From: Mugil cephalus
Taxonomy: Eukaryota > Chordata > Actinopteri > Mugiliformes > Mugilidae
Direction of reading: 5' to 3'
Assembly: GCF_022458985.1 (NCBI RefSeq)
Contig: NC_061790.1
Coordinates: 3,273,001 to 3,337,000, forward strand
DNA length: 64,000 nt
Shown here: piece by piece, positions 21,270 through 33,234 of the stretch
Layout: each line of letters begins with the position of its first letter
Position numbering within the stretch: the first letter of the stretch is position 1
Program-made: the position numbers and the translations under genes
Notes under the pieces: model-generated
What the model was told of the DNA's origin: nothing
Seen by the model: the letters and a program-made list of their open reading frames with translations, nothing else
Databases searched by the model: none

Positions 21270-21524
21270 CAGCTGGGAACAGGAGAGCACTGCATCGCGT
21301 GATCAAAGCGGCCCAAAGCATATCGTCAACTACCCCCTGCCCTCCCTGGAAGATATTGCCACTTCCCTCGGCCTCAGCGGAGCACAGAAAATCTGCAGAA
21401 GTCACAGGTGGGGGGGAAACTTCTGAGATGTATGATGACAATACAGTCATTCTATTCTATTCTATTCTATTCTATTCTATTCTATTCTATTCTATTCTAT
21501 TCTATTCTATTCTATTCTATTCTA
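21270..21524 (+). mobile_element. LINE 3' end with (ATTCT)n tail
   Basis: Copy of the L2/CR1-like end at 7,120, shortened by about 110 bp at its start. It encodes AGNRRALHRVIKAAQ and ends in the pentamer array 21,451-21,524. Confidence 0.65.
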
Positions 21525-22821
21525 ATATCAGTGCAGTGACGGAACTGAATGTGTTCTCTATGTATCCTTACCTGGAAACTGAAGCATCAGGATCAGGAAT
21601 AAAGACATTTGAATCCATCTGAATTCAACCATTGTTCATCTCTGTCTCTCGTCCTCTTCTCTCGCCCTCACGTTGATGAAAGACACAGTCTATAAAGAGG
21701 TTTCTACTTAAAGATGAATACAACATGTGCTCTGTGTGGTTTGTGAGGTCACTTCCTCACAGAGACATCACGGTCCCTCCTCCACACAACCAACCAGCAA
21801 TTCACAACCACACACATCTCCACTAAAAAGAGAGGGGGCGTCACAGTTTGTATAAATGCTCATACAATTGTTCAGAAAATAAGCACTAATACATTTATCT
21901 CAACCAACAATCTTCACACATTCAACTTCCTCTATTGTGTTGATTAGCAAACAGGTTTTCTGTTCTTGACCTTGGAGACAAATGAAGAGAGTTGATGTCA
22001 ACAACTTAAATGAGGGACATAGGTGAGAAAACATGGACTGAAGTCTGTATGAGGAAGTGATACCTCATTAACATGTTCCTCTTTAAGTAGAAACCTATTT
22101 AAAGACTGTGTCTTTCATCAGCGTGATGTTACCTGGAAACTGAAGCATCAGGATCAGGAACAAAGACATTTGAATCCATCTGAATTCAACCATTGCTCTT
22201 CTATGTCTCTCTCGTCCTCTTCTCTCGTCCTCACGTTGATGAATCCAAAGAGGTTTCTACTTAAAGATGAATATAACATGTGACTCATGAGCTTAGTGAG
22301 GTCACTTCCTCATCATGTCTCCAGTCTGAGGACGATAAAACCACTGACCCAAGTTACTGTTGTACATCCACAACAACCTAACTAGTTTCTATGGGTGAGT
22401 ACTTTTACTCTTCACATGTCAGACTAAGAAACATTAACGAACAAAATACTAAGTGTTGCATTTTTGCACGTATTTATCTTCACTAACAATCTTCACACAT
22501 TTGTCTTCTTCTTACTTTAAGGCCTCAAACACGTGACTGCCACAAATGCACCATGGGAGTGGACACCGTGTGCACTTTTTGTTCTTATTGTGGTTTTGTA
22601 GTTACACCAATATGCTGCTTCACACAGCTGCTAAAGATTTTGTTTCAGTTAGAGCTGTATATCACAGTCTCTTTGTCATTTTGGTAAAGACTATTTATAT
22701 ATCATAAATTAATAGTAGAGGTCACAGAGTTAAACCCTGCATCACTGCCTTGTACACAATAAGGAAGTTAGATGTGTTACCTTCTTTCTGCACACACTAG
22801 AAAGAGACTAGCAGTCAATAT
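21525..22821. promoter_or_regulatory. duplicated upstream modules of gene B
   Basis: Homologous to 7,430-9,014. It has the CACGTTGATGAA blocks and GAGGAAGTGA-type elements in both orientations and no coding region. Confidence 0.45.
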
Positions 22822-22836
22822 GAGGAAGTGACATCA
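22822..22836 (+). promoter_or_regulatory. ETS/CRE-like composite site, gene B
   Basis: GAGGAAGTGACATCA lies 108 bp before the leader ATG, the same spacing as in A, C and D. Confidence 0.5.
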
Positions 22837-22929
22837 CAGAAAGTCAACGCTGTATCTCTCTATACGGAAAACTACTGTAGACAGTGAGACAGTTCTAAGA
22901 AGGAGGAAGACGGAGAAAGACGGACAAGA

Positions 22930-25900
22930 ATGATGAATGAATTCAAATGGATTAAACTGTTGTCACTGATGATACTAATGCTTCAGTTTACAGGTAAGGA
23001 TTCATTAACTTGAAAACTACATGAAAAGTTGATGACATGAAGAGTCTCTAAAAGGTTTGTAACAATTCAGTTAATTGTCTCATATATTTGAGATTCAACA
23101 TGTGGCTAAAAATAAATATAGACTCATTGTGTGATACAGATCCATTCAAGTGCAAGGAATTTGATTAATCTGGAATAAATGCTGCAGTCAAATTAAATAA
23201 AATCCTTTAAATTAAGATTTGAATATGTGAACATTCTTCATGTGGTTTCCAGGTGTAGAAGGTTCATCATCTTCTTTATTCATGTCAGTTTGTGTTCGGT
23301 CTCAGTCGGGTGATGAAAACCATGTTTCTCTGCATATTCAAAGTAAATGTCATTTAAATTCATAAATATATGAAGAACATATGAAGTCATGTGAACCATC
23401 GTGGTGTTGATTCAGTGGTCAGAGAGGTGTTAGTTTCTATTCACAGTTCAACCCCTTCAGCCTCTGTTGTCTCATCTCTGGCACTAGTTAGGGGCTACGG
23501 GGCTTCACCTGAGGCCCAGCCCCTACAGCATCAAGCTTCGCCCCAAAGTCTTCAGGAAGGGTTTAAAACGCCCATGGTCTGCTTGTTTTTCTGATATGAG
23601 CTACTGTTTTGTCACAGTGAGCCCAAATGTGAGACCAGCAAAAACGCAGGAAATCTAACTCTTTTCGCTGACTCGGCTCCGCGCGATTCTGTCATCAGTG
23701 ACGACCACTGTGAGTTGCCACGGCAACCCATGACCCTCAGGCCTGGGCCATAGCTGAGACCAGTTCATTAATCAGTTTTCTCTGCTGTTAATACAGCTGA
23801 TCCCTGTGTCCCACACATTTATGTTACAAGAATACACACCAACACACACACACTACACAGATAACTTTGTGATTACAGTTACACACACACATGCGCACGC
23901 AAGCGTGCCCTCCTCACCCACACACATGCACAGACACACTACATAGGTAACTTTGTGATATTAGAGCTACACACACACACACATGCGCACATTCCTCACC
24001 CTCATCCACACACACACACACGCGCACATTCCTCACCCTCATCCACACACACACACGGGCGGACGCGCTTAAGCTCAGCAGTAGCAGGATGTACAAACTT
24101 GGCCGAAAGCGCGCATCACTCTCTCACACACAGGCTAACTGTGCTAACTCTAACCGTATGCTAACTGTGCTAAATGTTGGTTCAGTGTGCTAACTGTGTG
24201 ACATGTGGGTCAAGTGTGCGACATGTGGTTTGACTGAACTAAATGTAGGCTAATTATGCTAACGTAAGCTAACTGTGCTAAATGTGCGTTAAGTGTGCTA
24301 ACTGTGCTAAATTTAGGCTAACTGTGCTAACTCCCATGTTGACAGAGACAGTACCCCCGGCATTAGCTCCCATAGCCCCTTCAAAATTTCCCAGAGGGAA
24401 TTTTCTAGTTAGAATTTAAAATGTTAATATATAAATAACATATACATTTTAAATTTTTATATATTATATATTTTCTCTGACTCTCCTACCTTCAGAGGTC
24501 TACAATGAGATCAGTCCAGTTTCTTGACCAGTAATAGAACAGAGGAAGATGAGAATGTGAAGATCAACACACTCAGGTTATAAAAAAATAACCATGACTT
24601 CAGAGGTACCAATGAGAGCTGACAAACGTCACCATGAAACCTGCTTGGTTTTCTCTAATAATAAAACCGTGTGAACAGAGAAGCACAGATGCATTTATCT
24701 CAACTAACCATCTTCACACATCAACCTTCCTCTGTTCTGTTCTATACTTGATCGCCCTCCAAAACACTGGGAAAGAGAGTCAGTTTAAAATGATGTTTAT
24801 TCTTAGTCTGTCCACAGAAAAGACAAATGTAGAGAGTTGATGTCAACAACTTCAGTGAGGGACAGAGGTGAGAAAACATGGACTGAAGTCTCTATGAGGA
24901 AGTGACCTCACTAACCTCATTTTTTTTCTTATTGTGGTTTTCTAGTCACAGTAATATGCTCCTTGACTCAGCTACTAAAGATCATTCTTTAGTTTAAACA
25001 CAAAGCTGTATATCACAGCCTCAAATTTCATTTTGTTCCAGAGTGTTTCTATGTGTCAAATGAAGAGTAGAGGTCACAGAGTCAAACCCTTCATCACTGC
25101 CTTGTACACAGGGAACACTAGAAAGAGACTAGCAGTCAATATGAGGAAGTGACATCACAGAGTGTCAACGCTGTGTCTCTCTACAAGGACAACTATTTTA
25201 GAAAGTGTCAACTGTTGTCATTGATGATACCGATGCTTCAGTTTACAGGTAAAAATCAACAAAAATTAATCAATAGAGTCACATATTTGAGATTCAACAT
25301 GTGGCTTAAAATAAATATAGACCTATTGTGTGATACAGATCCATTCAAGTGCAGGTGATTTGATTAATCTGGAATCAAATGCTGCAGTCAGATGAATTAA
25401 AATCCTTTAAATTAAGATTTAAAATTTAAATTGATTCTCACCATTGTCTTCACATCTTAACAATTGTTTTATTGTGTGTTATCAACAGGATGTTGTGGTT
25501 GTTGTCAGTCATGGTTTAGTGCAGCATCAAACCAAACCACAGATAGAGTTAGAAAGATGAACTCATTCATGTTGGTAGTTTTAGTTCCTGGTTTCCCGCT
25601 GTGACTGAAATAGTTTCCATGTCAGTGTAGACTAATGTTTTTTGGGTAAATGTTCAGGTTTAGATAATGTTCTGCATTAATGGCACTTATGGTGTTCCAT
25701 ACTTTGTGTTTGTCTGGACGGGTGACACACACTTCATGAGGGTTTCAAGATTCATATTTTACTACACTTCATTAAGTCAAAGTTCCTGGAATTAATCCTT
25801 ATTTTGCTTGTGTGTCAAAACATTAGGTACACCGGTGAAAACAGTCCTGCATCTTATCTCATGAGGTGACAGTGACAATGTTATTTCACAGTGGTGTGAA

Positions 25901-28849
25901 AAAGTGTTTGCACCCTTCCTGTTTTTTTATTTTTATGCATGTTTGTCACAACTGTTTCAGATCATCATCAAATGTAAATATCAGTCAAAGATGATACAAG
26001 AAAACACAAAATGAAGGTTTTTATTATCAAGAGAAAACTAAATCCCAGCCTACATGGCCCTACAAGCCTACAAAACTTTCATTTAAAAACTGCATTTAGT
26101 GTTTACTTGTGTTATCTTTGTCTTATATTTTATTTATTTTGTCTGATGATCTGTGATATTTAGGTGTTTATGCAAAAACACAAGAAATGAGGAAGGAGAT
26201 AACACTTTTTCACACCACTGTACATTCAACAGAGCTCATGAAATGTGTGTTGTGAGGAGTTTAACTCTTCACTCGTCTGTTCATGTGTGCTGTCAGAATC
26301 TACATAAAGTGTGTATTATAAGAAAAACCTTTTAAAGAAAAGAAGAACAGCGTTACTGCAAACATTTTTCTCTGGTGATGTTGGTAGTTCAGACTTGATA
26401 TCTGCAGATGACGTCTTCACACATTCCAGTTCAATAAACTGTCTACTGTTGGTCTGATCATGAAACACTGTAGAGAGTCCTTAAATGCACCCAATATTAA
26501 CATTTAAAATCTTGACACAATATTGGACAATGAAAAGTCCAATATTGTGACTTGTAACTTCACAGCTGAAAGAAGTGATAAAACATGGACTAGAGTCTCT
26601 GTGAGTAAGTGACTTCACAAACTGTTCAAAGCACATGTTATATTCATGTTTAAGAAGAAACCTCTTTAGAGTCTGTGTCAGACACAGAAGAACAATGGTG
26701 ATGTCTTTTCGGATGTATTGCAGTAGTACTTTAGTTGTATTTCAGTACTGACATGTCACGGTAGTTTGGGCTTCATCTTTAGTGAAATATTTCCACACAC
26801 TTGATGAACTGCTGCTAGTTTGCTGCAACCATCCACTGGACTCCTCACCTGTCTTCTAGGAGGCGTCCATGTTGTTATTGTCACATGATCAGTGACTAGT
26901 CGACATGATGATTAAAGCGTAATAGCACCTCACACTAAATATTTTCATTTACATTTTATTTTTAACATTTCTGTCTCTTTGTCTCAACAGCAGCAACTGG
27001 ACAACATACATATGACACTGTCAGAGTTGGACATGACGTCACTTTGTCTTGTGAAAATGTGATCGATGGACAGAAGAACTGTGACAGTACTACCTGGTTG
27101 TTTTATGGTATAAGAGACAGATCATTAGTAGATCTGGTTGAACATGGACAGATCAAATCTAAACCAGACAGACTGAGAGTTACAACAAACTGTTCTCTGG
27201 TTATAAAGAAGGTCACAGATGATGATGTTGGTCTTTACACCTGCAGACAGTTCATATCAGGACGACAACAAGGAGCAGACTTTCAGGTTTATCTGTCTGT
27301 TATTACCAGTGAGTATTTCCATCATAATGTTTCCAGGTCAAACTGTCTCATTAGAACAACATAGTGAAACATGACAATAATTATGATCACAGTGATGAAG
27401 TTCATTTTCCTCTTGTTGTCTTTCTCTCGCAATATCTCCATCTTCTCCAGTGACTGAACGTGAGGACAATGATAAAGTCGTCTTGTTCTGCTCTGTGTTG
27501 GATTATGATGCATGTAGATACAAAGTGGAGTGGCTGTATGAGGGTAAAGAGGAAACATCAGACATGGAGATATCACCACCTTCCTGCACTCACCCTGTGA
27601 CATTTACATCATCCCACCTTAATCAGAGGATTTATCAGTTATTGAAGTGTAAAGTGACGAATGGTTACACTAAGAAAGTTCAGCTGTTTACCTTCAGCCC
27701 TCAGTCCTCAGGTGAGAATCAAACCAGTTTCTATCATCTATAAAGTAAAGGTAACATGGAGTCTCTTTCACTGCTCAGATTGTTGTATGCTGTTTGTTAT
27801 TTAATCATGTGAAGATGCAACAAAGAAGAAAGTGAAATCAACAATTAAACCAACAGCAACAAGTAAAAAAATGACAACATCAGTGAAACTCGCCTCATCA
27901 GAACACACAATCAACAACAATCCATCAGATCATCAAGGTAGAGACTGAATCTCTCTCATCTTGTTAACTTGATTTTCTCTGATTCATTCTCAGTCTTCAT
28001 CATTTTTGTTCTTCTCAACATCCAGCTCATCACCTCAGACCCAGAGACTCTTTAATCATTTAAACTTCTCTCTCCAGGTTGGTCATGGTGGTATATGATT
28101 GTTCCTGTGGGTTTATTATTACTCTTGATATTTGTCATCATCATCATCAGATGGAGGAAAACTAAAGGTGAGAACATTCACAGACCAACATTCTGGTGGA
28201 ACTTGAATTTTTTCGCTGTAGAGGTTAAACTCAACTCTTTTATATCTTCAGGAAAGAAAACACAGATGAAAGAAAACACTGTGAGTTTAAACACTGAATA
28301 ATGAAATTCTTGTACAATGGCAACTGTGTAATGATTTAAATAATTGCATAAACACAGAATGTCCCTCAACTGTATTTGTACAGGAACTGAACTTAAACTC
28401 TGCAGAGACTCAGTCTGGTCCAGAAACCAGTCAGGACACGGTGAGATCACAAACTACACCCAGTACAGAGTTACACTCACTGATAGAGCAGATGTAGAGT
28501 CAGTATGTTGTGTTCTTTATGTTGTGTTCACTGTGTAGGCTCAACCTGAGGATGGTGTTTGCTACGCCTCCATCAGCTACACCAAGAAGACCAAGAGTAA
28601 AGCTAAAGCCCAGGTAAGATCTCTAATGGATCATAGTGGAGATGTTAACAGAACAATCATGACGTTAAGAACTCCTGTCAGGTTGTGTTGTGTTAAGATT
28701 GAGTGGATGAAATGTGCTGCAATGTTTCCTGTTAGGACCGTGATGATGATGATGAAGTTAGCTATGTGGTCTACAGCACTGTGAAAGCTTCCTCCTCTTC
28801 TGCTGATCCCAGAGACCTCTATTCTACCATCAACGAACTAAACAAATAA
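22930..28849 (+). CDS. two-Ig-domain receptor B, ITIM-type tail
   Basis: Predicted 376 aa. Exons are leader 22,930-22,993, V-like 26,991-27,308, second Ig 27,451-27,711, stalk 27,815-27,937, membrane 28,078-28,167, and tail 28,252-28,280, 28,384-28,440, 28,539-28,613 and 28,736-28,849. The leader starts MMNEFKWIK. The V-like domain is the most diverged of the four (QHTYDT, ENVID, WLFYGIRDRSLVD) but keeps all four cysteines. The original stalk acceptor (CAG in D) reads CAT, so I use the next AG, 6 bases downstream, which keeps the frame. Skipping the exon would also be in frame. ITIM-type tyrosines are Y323 and Y352; an extra Y349 (SYVVY) is peculiar to B, and Y368 is LYSTI. Confidence 0.72.
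23830..24060. repeat. (CA)n-rich region
   Basis: Interrupted ACAC runs including two copies of CACATTCCTCACCCTCATCC. It lies between the truncated interspersed repeat and the minisatellite in the first intron of B. Confidence 0.8.
24133..24332. repeat. GCTAAC minisatellite, unit 2
   Basis: A shorter version of the array at 10,517-10,900, with internal units missing. Confidence 0.8.
25143..25248 (+). pseudogene. decayed second leader exon, unit B
   Basis: It keeps the GAGGAAGTGACATCA element and the end of the leader (LLSLMIPMLQFT with a GT donor), but about 64 bases covering the 5' UTR end and the MMDEFRWIK start are deleted. With no ATG it cannot serve as a leader. Units C and D carry the same deletion. 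Confidence 0.75.
25889..26220. mobile_element. MITE, Tc1/mariner-like, unit 2 copy
   Basis: Same termini (CAGTGGTGTGAAAAAG and CACACCACTG, followed by TA) and same intron position as 12,527-12,862. Confidence 0.8.
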
Positions 28850-30090
28850 GAGGTTAAATCTGTTACATGGAACATGAAAGCACCAAGAGGAACCTCACGT
28901 CCTCTCTTATCTTATATTATGTGTAATATATCATATATCCTACATCGTATCATATTTTGTTTTTTTGTCTTATGGTATCATATCATATCATGTTGGATCA
29001 CATTTTGTCATATGTTATGTTGTGTATAATATATCTTATCTTATCTTATCTTATCTTATCTTATCTTATCTTATCTTATCTTATCTTATCTTATCTTATC
29101 TTATCTTAATACATTCAGACAAACCATCATCAGATCACCTTAGGGTTAGGTAGGGTTAGGGTTATACAGTATCAGGTCTATGAGACATGGATTCATTGAG
29201 AGAGTAGAGACTCCCTCTAGTGGTGGAGAGTGTTCATAGGGAGGTCAGACAGACTCTATACTGTCCTCTTTAGACTTTGTCCTCACATGGACACAATATT
29301 TTAACATGTATTTCATAAAATAGATGTAATTGTATTTCCTTTTGTAGTTCAACACATTTTATGTCAAATTATTTTCCAGTTTTTCTTTAACTGTCACATA
29401 TTCTGATGTAAATAATGATCTAATACATCTAAATTAAAAAGTCTCCCAGTCATAACAACTGTGTCACATGATTCATTTATTGGTTTATGTTTTCATGAAG
29501 CTTTCACCTTAGTCATCAATCCACTAAACGTTGGACAATACTCAGGTGGTTTTATTCCTAAAGGAGGTAAAACTGTTGACATTAACAACTACTGGTCTAA
29601 CATTTAAGCTGTCTGGTCTTCAGTACTTTTAAAAAGGAGGTCAAGAGTAGAAAGGTTGTTGACCAGTAATAGAAGAGAGGAGGTGTAATGAGTGAAGACT
29701 GTATGTTACCAGACAGCTGTGGAAAGAAAGTTCCTGTTTTCACTCTTGTGGAACTCGGTTTTGTTGTGAGGATGAAGAAAATACCACATACAAACAGAAG
29801 GGTCCTTTGTTATCTGACTCCAGTTCTACCAACAAGAAGGAAGGAGAAAAAACTTCCAATATGTTTCATTTTGTACAAACTTCTCATTTTTAGATGTAAA
29901 ATATAAAGTTAATGACAGTTTTCCTGTAAAGGTAACACTCCTAAGTTGGTTTGCACTGATTTTCTATTCAATATTTATTTATTTTCAAAGTCAAAGGTCA
30001 AAAGAGGAGTTTTAAAATAAATGCTGAACTTTGCAAATGATATTTATATTCTCAGTCAGATTTGACCTGGGGGGTCCTGGCTGATGTTAC
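28850..30090. other. 3' flank of gene B
   Basis: Shares the A/C 3' flank as far as about 29,700, including CTCCCTCTAGTGGTGGAGAG, (CTTAT)n at 29,035-29,107 and a TTAGGG-like cluster at 29,140-29,162. From about 29,700 to 30,090 the sequence is single-copy in this window and has no recognised gene. Confidence 0.5.
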
Positions 30091-30270
30091 ACATTCTTTA
30101 GTTTTCTTCCCTTCATCCCCTCGTTAACACCTGGGGAGGTAACACTTCATAAATACAGGCATAAAAGAGGATTTGTGGGAGTGAGTTGTAATGAAGTTGG
30201 CTAAAACTATATAACACAGAATGATGTGATCATGTTACACGGTATGTTTTATTACCAGTTCAACCAGATC

Positions 30271-31540
30271 AGGGGCCTCATGTACAAAGACTTGCATGGA
30301 TTTCCCACTGAAACATGACGTCCGCTAAAATCAGATGTGTCAAAGTAATTTGCATGGATCCAAGGACTTTTCCTTTGTACATCCCAATCAACATGGAATT
30401 GAGCGTACGTGTTTTATATTGCACTTTTCCAGATGCTGCAGGCGCTTAGAATTGTATGCATTATTCATTCACTCACAGTCACACACTAGTGGTGGTAAAC
30501 TACCTTAGTACCTACCTGGTGGTAAACTACCTGGGGCAGGCTGATGGAAATGTGGCTGTCAGTTTGCGCCTACTGCCTCTGACCACCACCAACACCACTC
30601 AATGGTGTTGGTGGACAGACTAGGCATAGGGTGTAATCACAAGTGAAGTGGTGGAGTTCAGCCCACCGGTGAAACATGACTGCAACTCTGCACAACTTTG
30701 ACCAGAGAGTGGCTACCCTAGTTGGTGACAAAGCTCCAGAGAGCTGTGTCACTGACTGGGCATCCCCAGGGTAAATGTGTTAAACTCAGAAATACTGTCA
30801 TTATACTGGTCACACAATAGGCTGCTCACAATACAAATAACTCGTGCGCGAAGTTGCCAGGAAATAAAAGGCATTGACCCATTTTTAGTCACTTCATTTT
30901 TTTTTTTTTTAATTTATTTCTAAATAGACAATGAACCAGGAGAGGGCACCTCCACCAGTCCCACCAGCTCCACCTTCTCCACCAGCAGCATGCGCCCTGG
31001 CGTCTCCATATCAGCTGCTTACGTCCACCCATCTGGCCGTCACAAAACGAAACTGTTAGAGCTATCCATGGCATTAATGATCAAATAATTACCACCCTTG
31101 GCAATATTAGCAATGCAATAAATGAACCTGTGAATAAGAAGCTAAATTGTGTCCTTGCCTCTTTATGGTTGAAATGATATGCTGCGGGCCCATATCGATT
31201 CTCAGGTAGGTCGAGGTTGATGGTTCCAGCATCCGGTTCCTCTGGTGGGGGGGGGGGGGGGGGGGGGGGGGGGGGTGCTCTGGCTGTGGTATGCGGTGCC
31301 AGTGTGCCACCTTGTGCAGGACACCATAGGCCATTACAATGCAGCACACCTTCTCTGGTTGTAGAGCAGCAGTCCTCCCAACCTGTCATAGCAGTGCCAG
31401 TGTCCCTTCAGAGTCTGGGAATGGAGGTCATTGTACCTCCTCTCTTGGTCAGTGCTGTCACGATCTCAGGGGGTGGCCATGGTGCCCTAGTGTCAAATGA
31501 AGGCAGAAAACATCTGAAATTTGCTTTCTTTTGTTCATAC
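30271..31540. mobile_element. PIF/Harbinger remnant, unit 3
   Basis: Copy of 486-1,760: terminal AGGGGCCTCATGTACAAAG at 30,271, accessory-protein remnants on plus, and the transposase C-terminus on minus at about 31,140-31,460. Confidence 0.65.
31247..31275 (+). repeat. poly(G) run, 29 bases
   Basis: Uninterrupted G tract replacing the GGGAGGAT seen at the same place in copy 1 (near 1,476). It lies inside dead Harbinger sequence. It could be a real expansion or an assembly artefact. Confidence 0.9.
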
Positions 31541-32080
31541 ACCAGTTGAATGAATCCCACTAACTTTTTTCTACGTATTATAGGTGCTTTATCGGGAAAC
31601 AAAGACAAAGGACAAAACAACTTTATTGCAAGTATTGAGAACACTGATAACTTTTATTAATGACCGCAAAAGTGCGCTGTGGCTGATGCACTGGGACATT
31701 TCCAACTTTACACACACATTTAATAACACACTACTGAACACAGGGAGACAATACAGGACTTGTTAGAAAGCCCTGCAACTCTAATTTCACTAGCGAAAAA
31801 CAAATAATTGTATTTGAAGCGCACATGTATGATGACAATATTTCTTAGTTTAACACGTTTACCTTGGGGATGATCTGTGTCACTGTAATGGGCTCCCATA
31901 ACTCCGGCGAGAGCTGTGTAACCCACTATGACGGCCACTCTCTGGTCATAGGGGGTCAGTTCGTACCCTCCTGACCCCCCATTGCTGCGATCAGGTTTCA
32001 GCGATATTCCGAAATCCTCCGCTTCACTTCTACCTTCATGTCAGACCATTTCTTTTTTATTTACATGTGCGCGCTGCTCC
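31541..32080 (-). mobile_element. Harbinger accessory-gene fragment, unit 3
   Basis: Copy of 1,761-2,290. The minus strand encodes RVAVIVGYTALAGVMG and HYSDTDHPQGK. Confidence 0.55.
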
Positions 32081-32169
32081 ATGGCATAACAGCGTCACAC
32101 ACACGCTCCCACTCACTTTTCTTTATTTTTGTATTTATGCCTGATGACAGGCTACCAAATAGAGTATCA

Positions 32170-32740
32170 CTACATGTCTCCACTTCATTTAATTACACCA
32201 ACCACCTCCACCGACTACTCTCCATAGTCCAGGTACGTCATAACATCTTTCATTACCCCCATCCAGCGACTCCGATCATTGTTCTTCAACTCCTCCATCA
32301 CGTACCGGGAGAGGCCGTACCCGGCGCCGCTCACTCGAACAACGTCCATCCAGAAGCCGGCACAGCCAGCCGGCAACAAGGCGCTGCTCTCGTCGGTCTT
32401 CCACCATCACCTCCCCTCCGGCCAGAACCCTTCCACGCCCGACTACCGTAACAGACTAGACAGTCGCCTGGACATCCTCGCCTCCGCTTCACAATCGACC
32501 ATCCTAAACAGCCCTTCACCTGCCACACTATCTTCTCACTACTACAGCTGGAACTGCTTCGAGCCTTCCACACATCCCTGCAACTGCCTTTCCCTTCACT
32601 CGACATCGCCTCCCTCACTAGTTTCATCAGGTATGCCCATTTCATCCAAAAGATCAAAACATCTGCAATCCAGGTCAGCTTCTTTACTAAACTGATAATC
32701 AGAATTCCTTGTCCTTCCATCTCCCATCCACACGTAAGCT
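32170..32740 (+). mobile_element. DIRS-type retroelement fossil fragment, unit 3
   Basis: Copy of 2,390-2,950 on the plus strand. Broken and partial. Confidence 0.5.
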
Positions 32741-32774
32741 GGGATCCCATTGACTAACATGGAGGGCTCAGAGC

Positions 32775-33190
32775 TTATGACCTATACTGCAGCCAGACAC
32801 CAGGGGGAGCTCTAAATGCTCTGCCTTCACTTTAGAAGAGCTTTCACTCACAAGACCACGCTTGGTCGAGTTTATTTCAGCCACATTAAAGGAGAGGGAA
32901 AGATGGGTTGTGGATCGGAAGGAGCGGAGGGATCGAGGGGAAGTAATAGAGGGATCTGGGGTCGAGGGGAAGAGATGGAGGGATCGAGGGGAAGAGATCG
33001 AGCGATCAAAGGGAAGAGATAGAGGGACAGAGGGAGTGAGGGATCGAGGGGAAGTAATAGAGGGATCTGAGGTCGAGGGGAAGAAATCGAGCGATCAGAG
33101 GGAAGAGATAGAGGGACAGAGGGATTGAGGGATCAAAGGGAAGAGATAGAGGGGTCGAGGGTCAAGGGGGAGAGATAGAGGATCGAGTGA
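32775..33190. repeat. short interspersed repeat plus GA-rich minisatellite, unit 3
   Basis: Copy of 2,988-3,425: the GACCTATACTGCAGCCAGAC repeat followed by GAGGGATCGAGGGG units, with fewer repeats than unit 1. Confidence 0.7.
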
Positions 33191-33234
33191 CGAAGAGACA
33201 GGGAGGAAAGGGTTGACAAAATGATCTGATGAAT

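Larger units (their letters stand above)
19353..21524. repeat. short transposon mosaic, unit 2
   Basis: A deleted version of the long block. It holds the short interspersed repeat (19,353-19,480), DIRS-type recombinase sequence (19,510-20,190), the SAMD3-like tail (20,198-20,475), Harbinger transposase (20,476-21,240) and the LINE 3' end (21,270-21,524). Junctions near 20,195 and 20,475 mark the deletions relative to 305-7,420. It is nearly identical to unit 4 at 47,183-49,016. Confidence 0.8.

Noticed and set aside
25149-25358. Non-ATG open frame running through the second leader of B
   Set aside because: It needs a non-ATG start and reads through the donor. It reflects the decayed leader, not a gene.
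31217-31549. Open frame with a poly-Gly run
   Set aside because: Translation of the 29-base G tract within dead Harbinger sequence.
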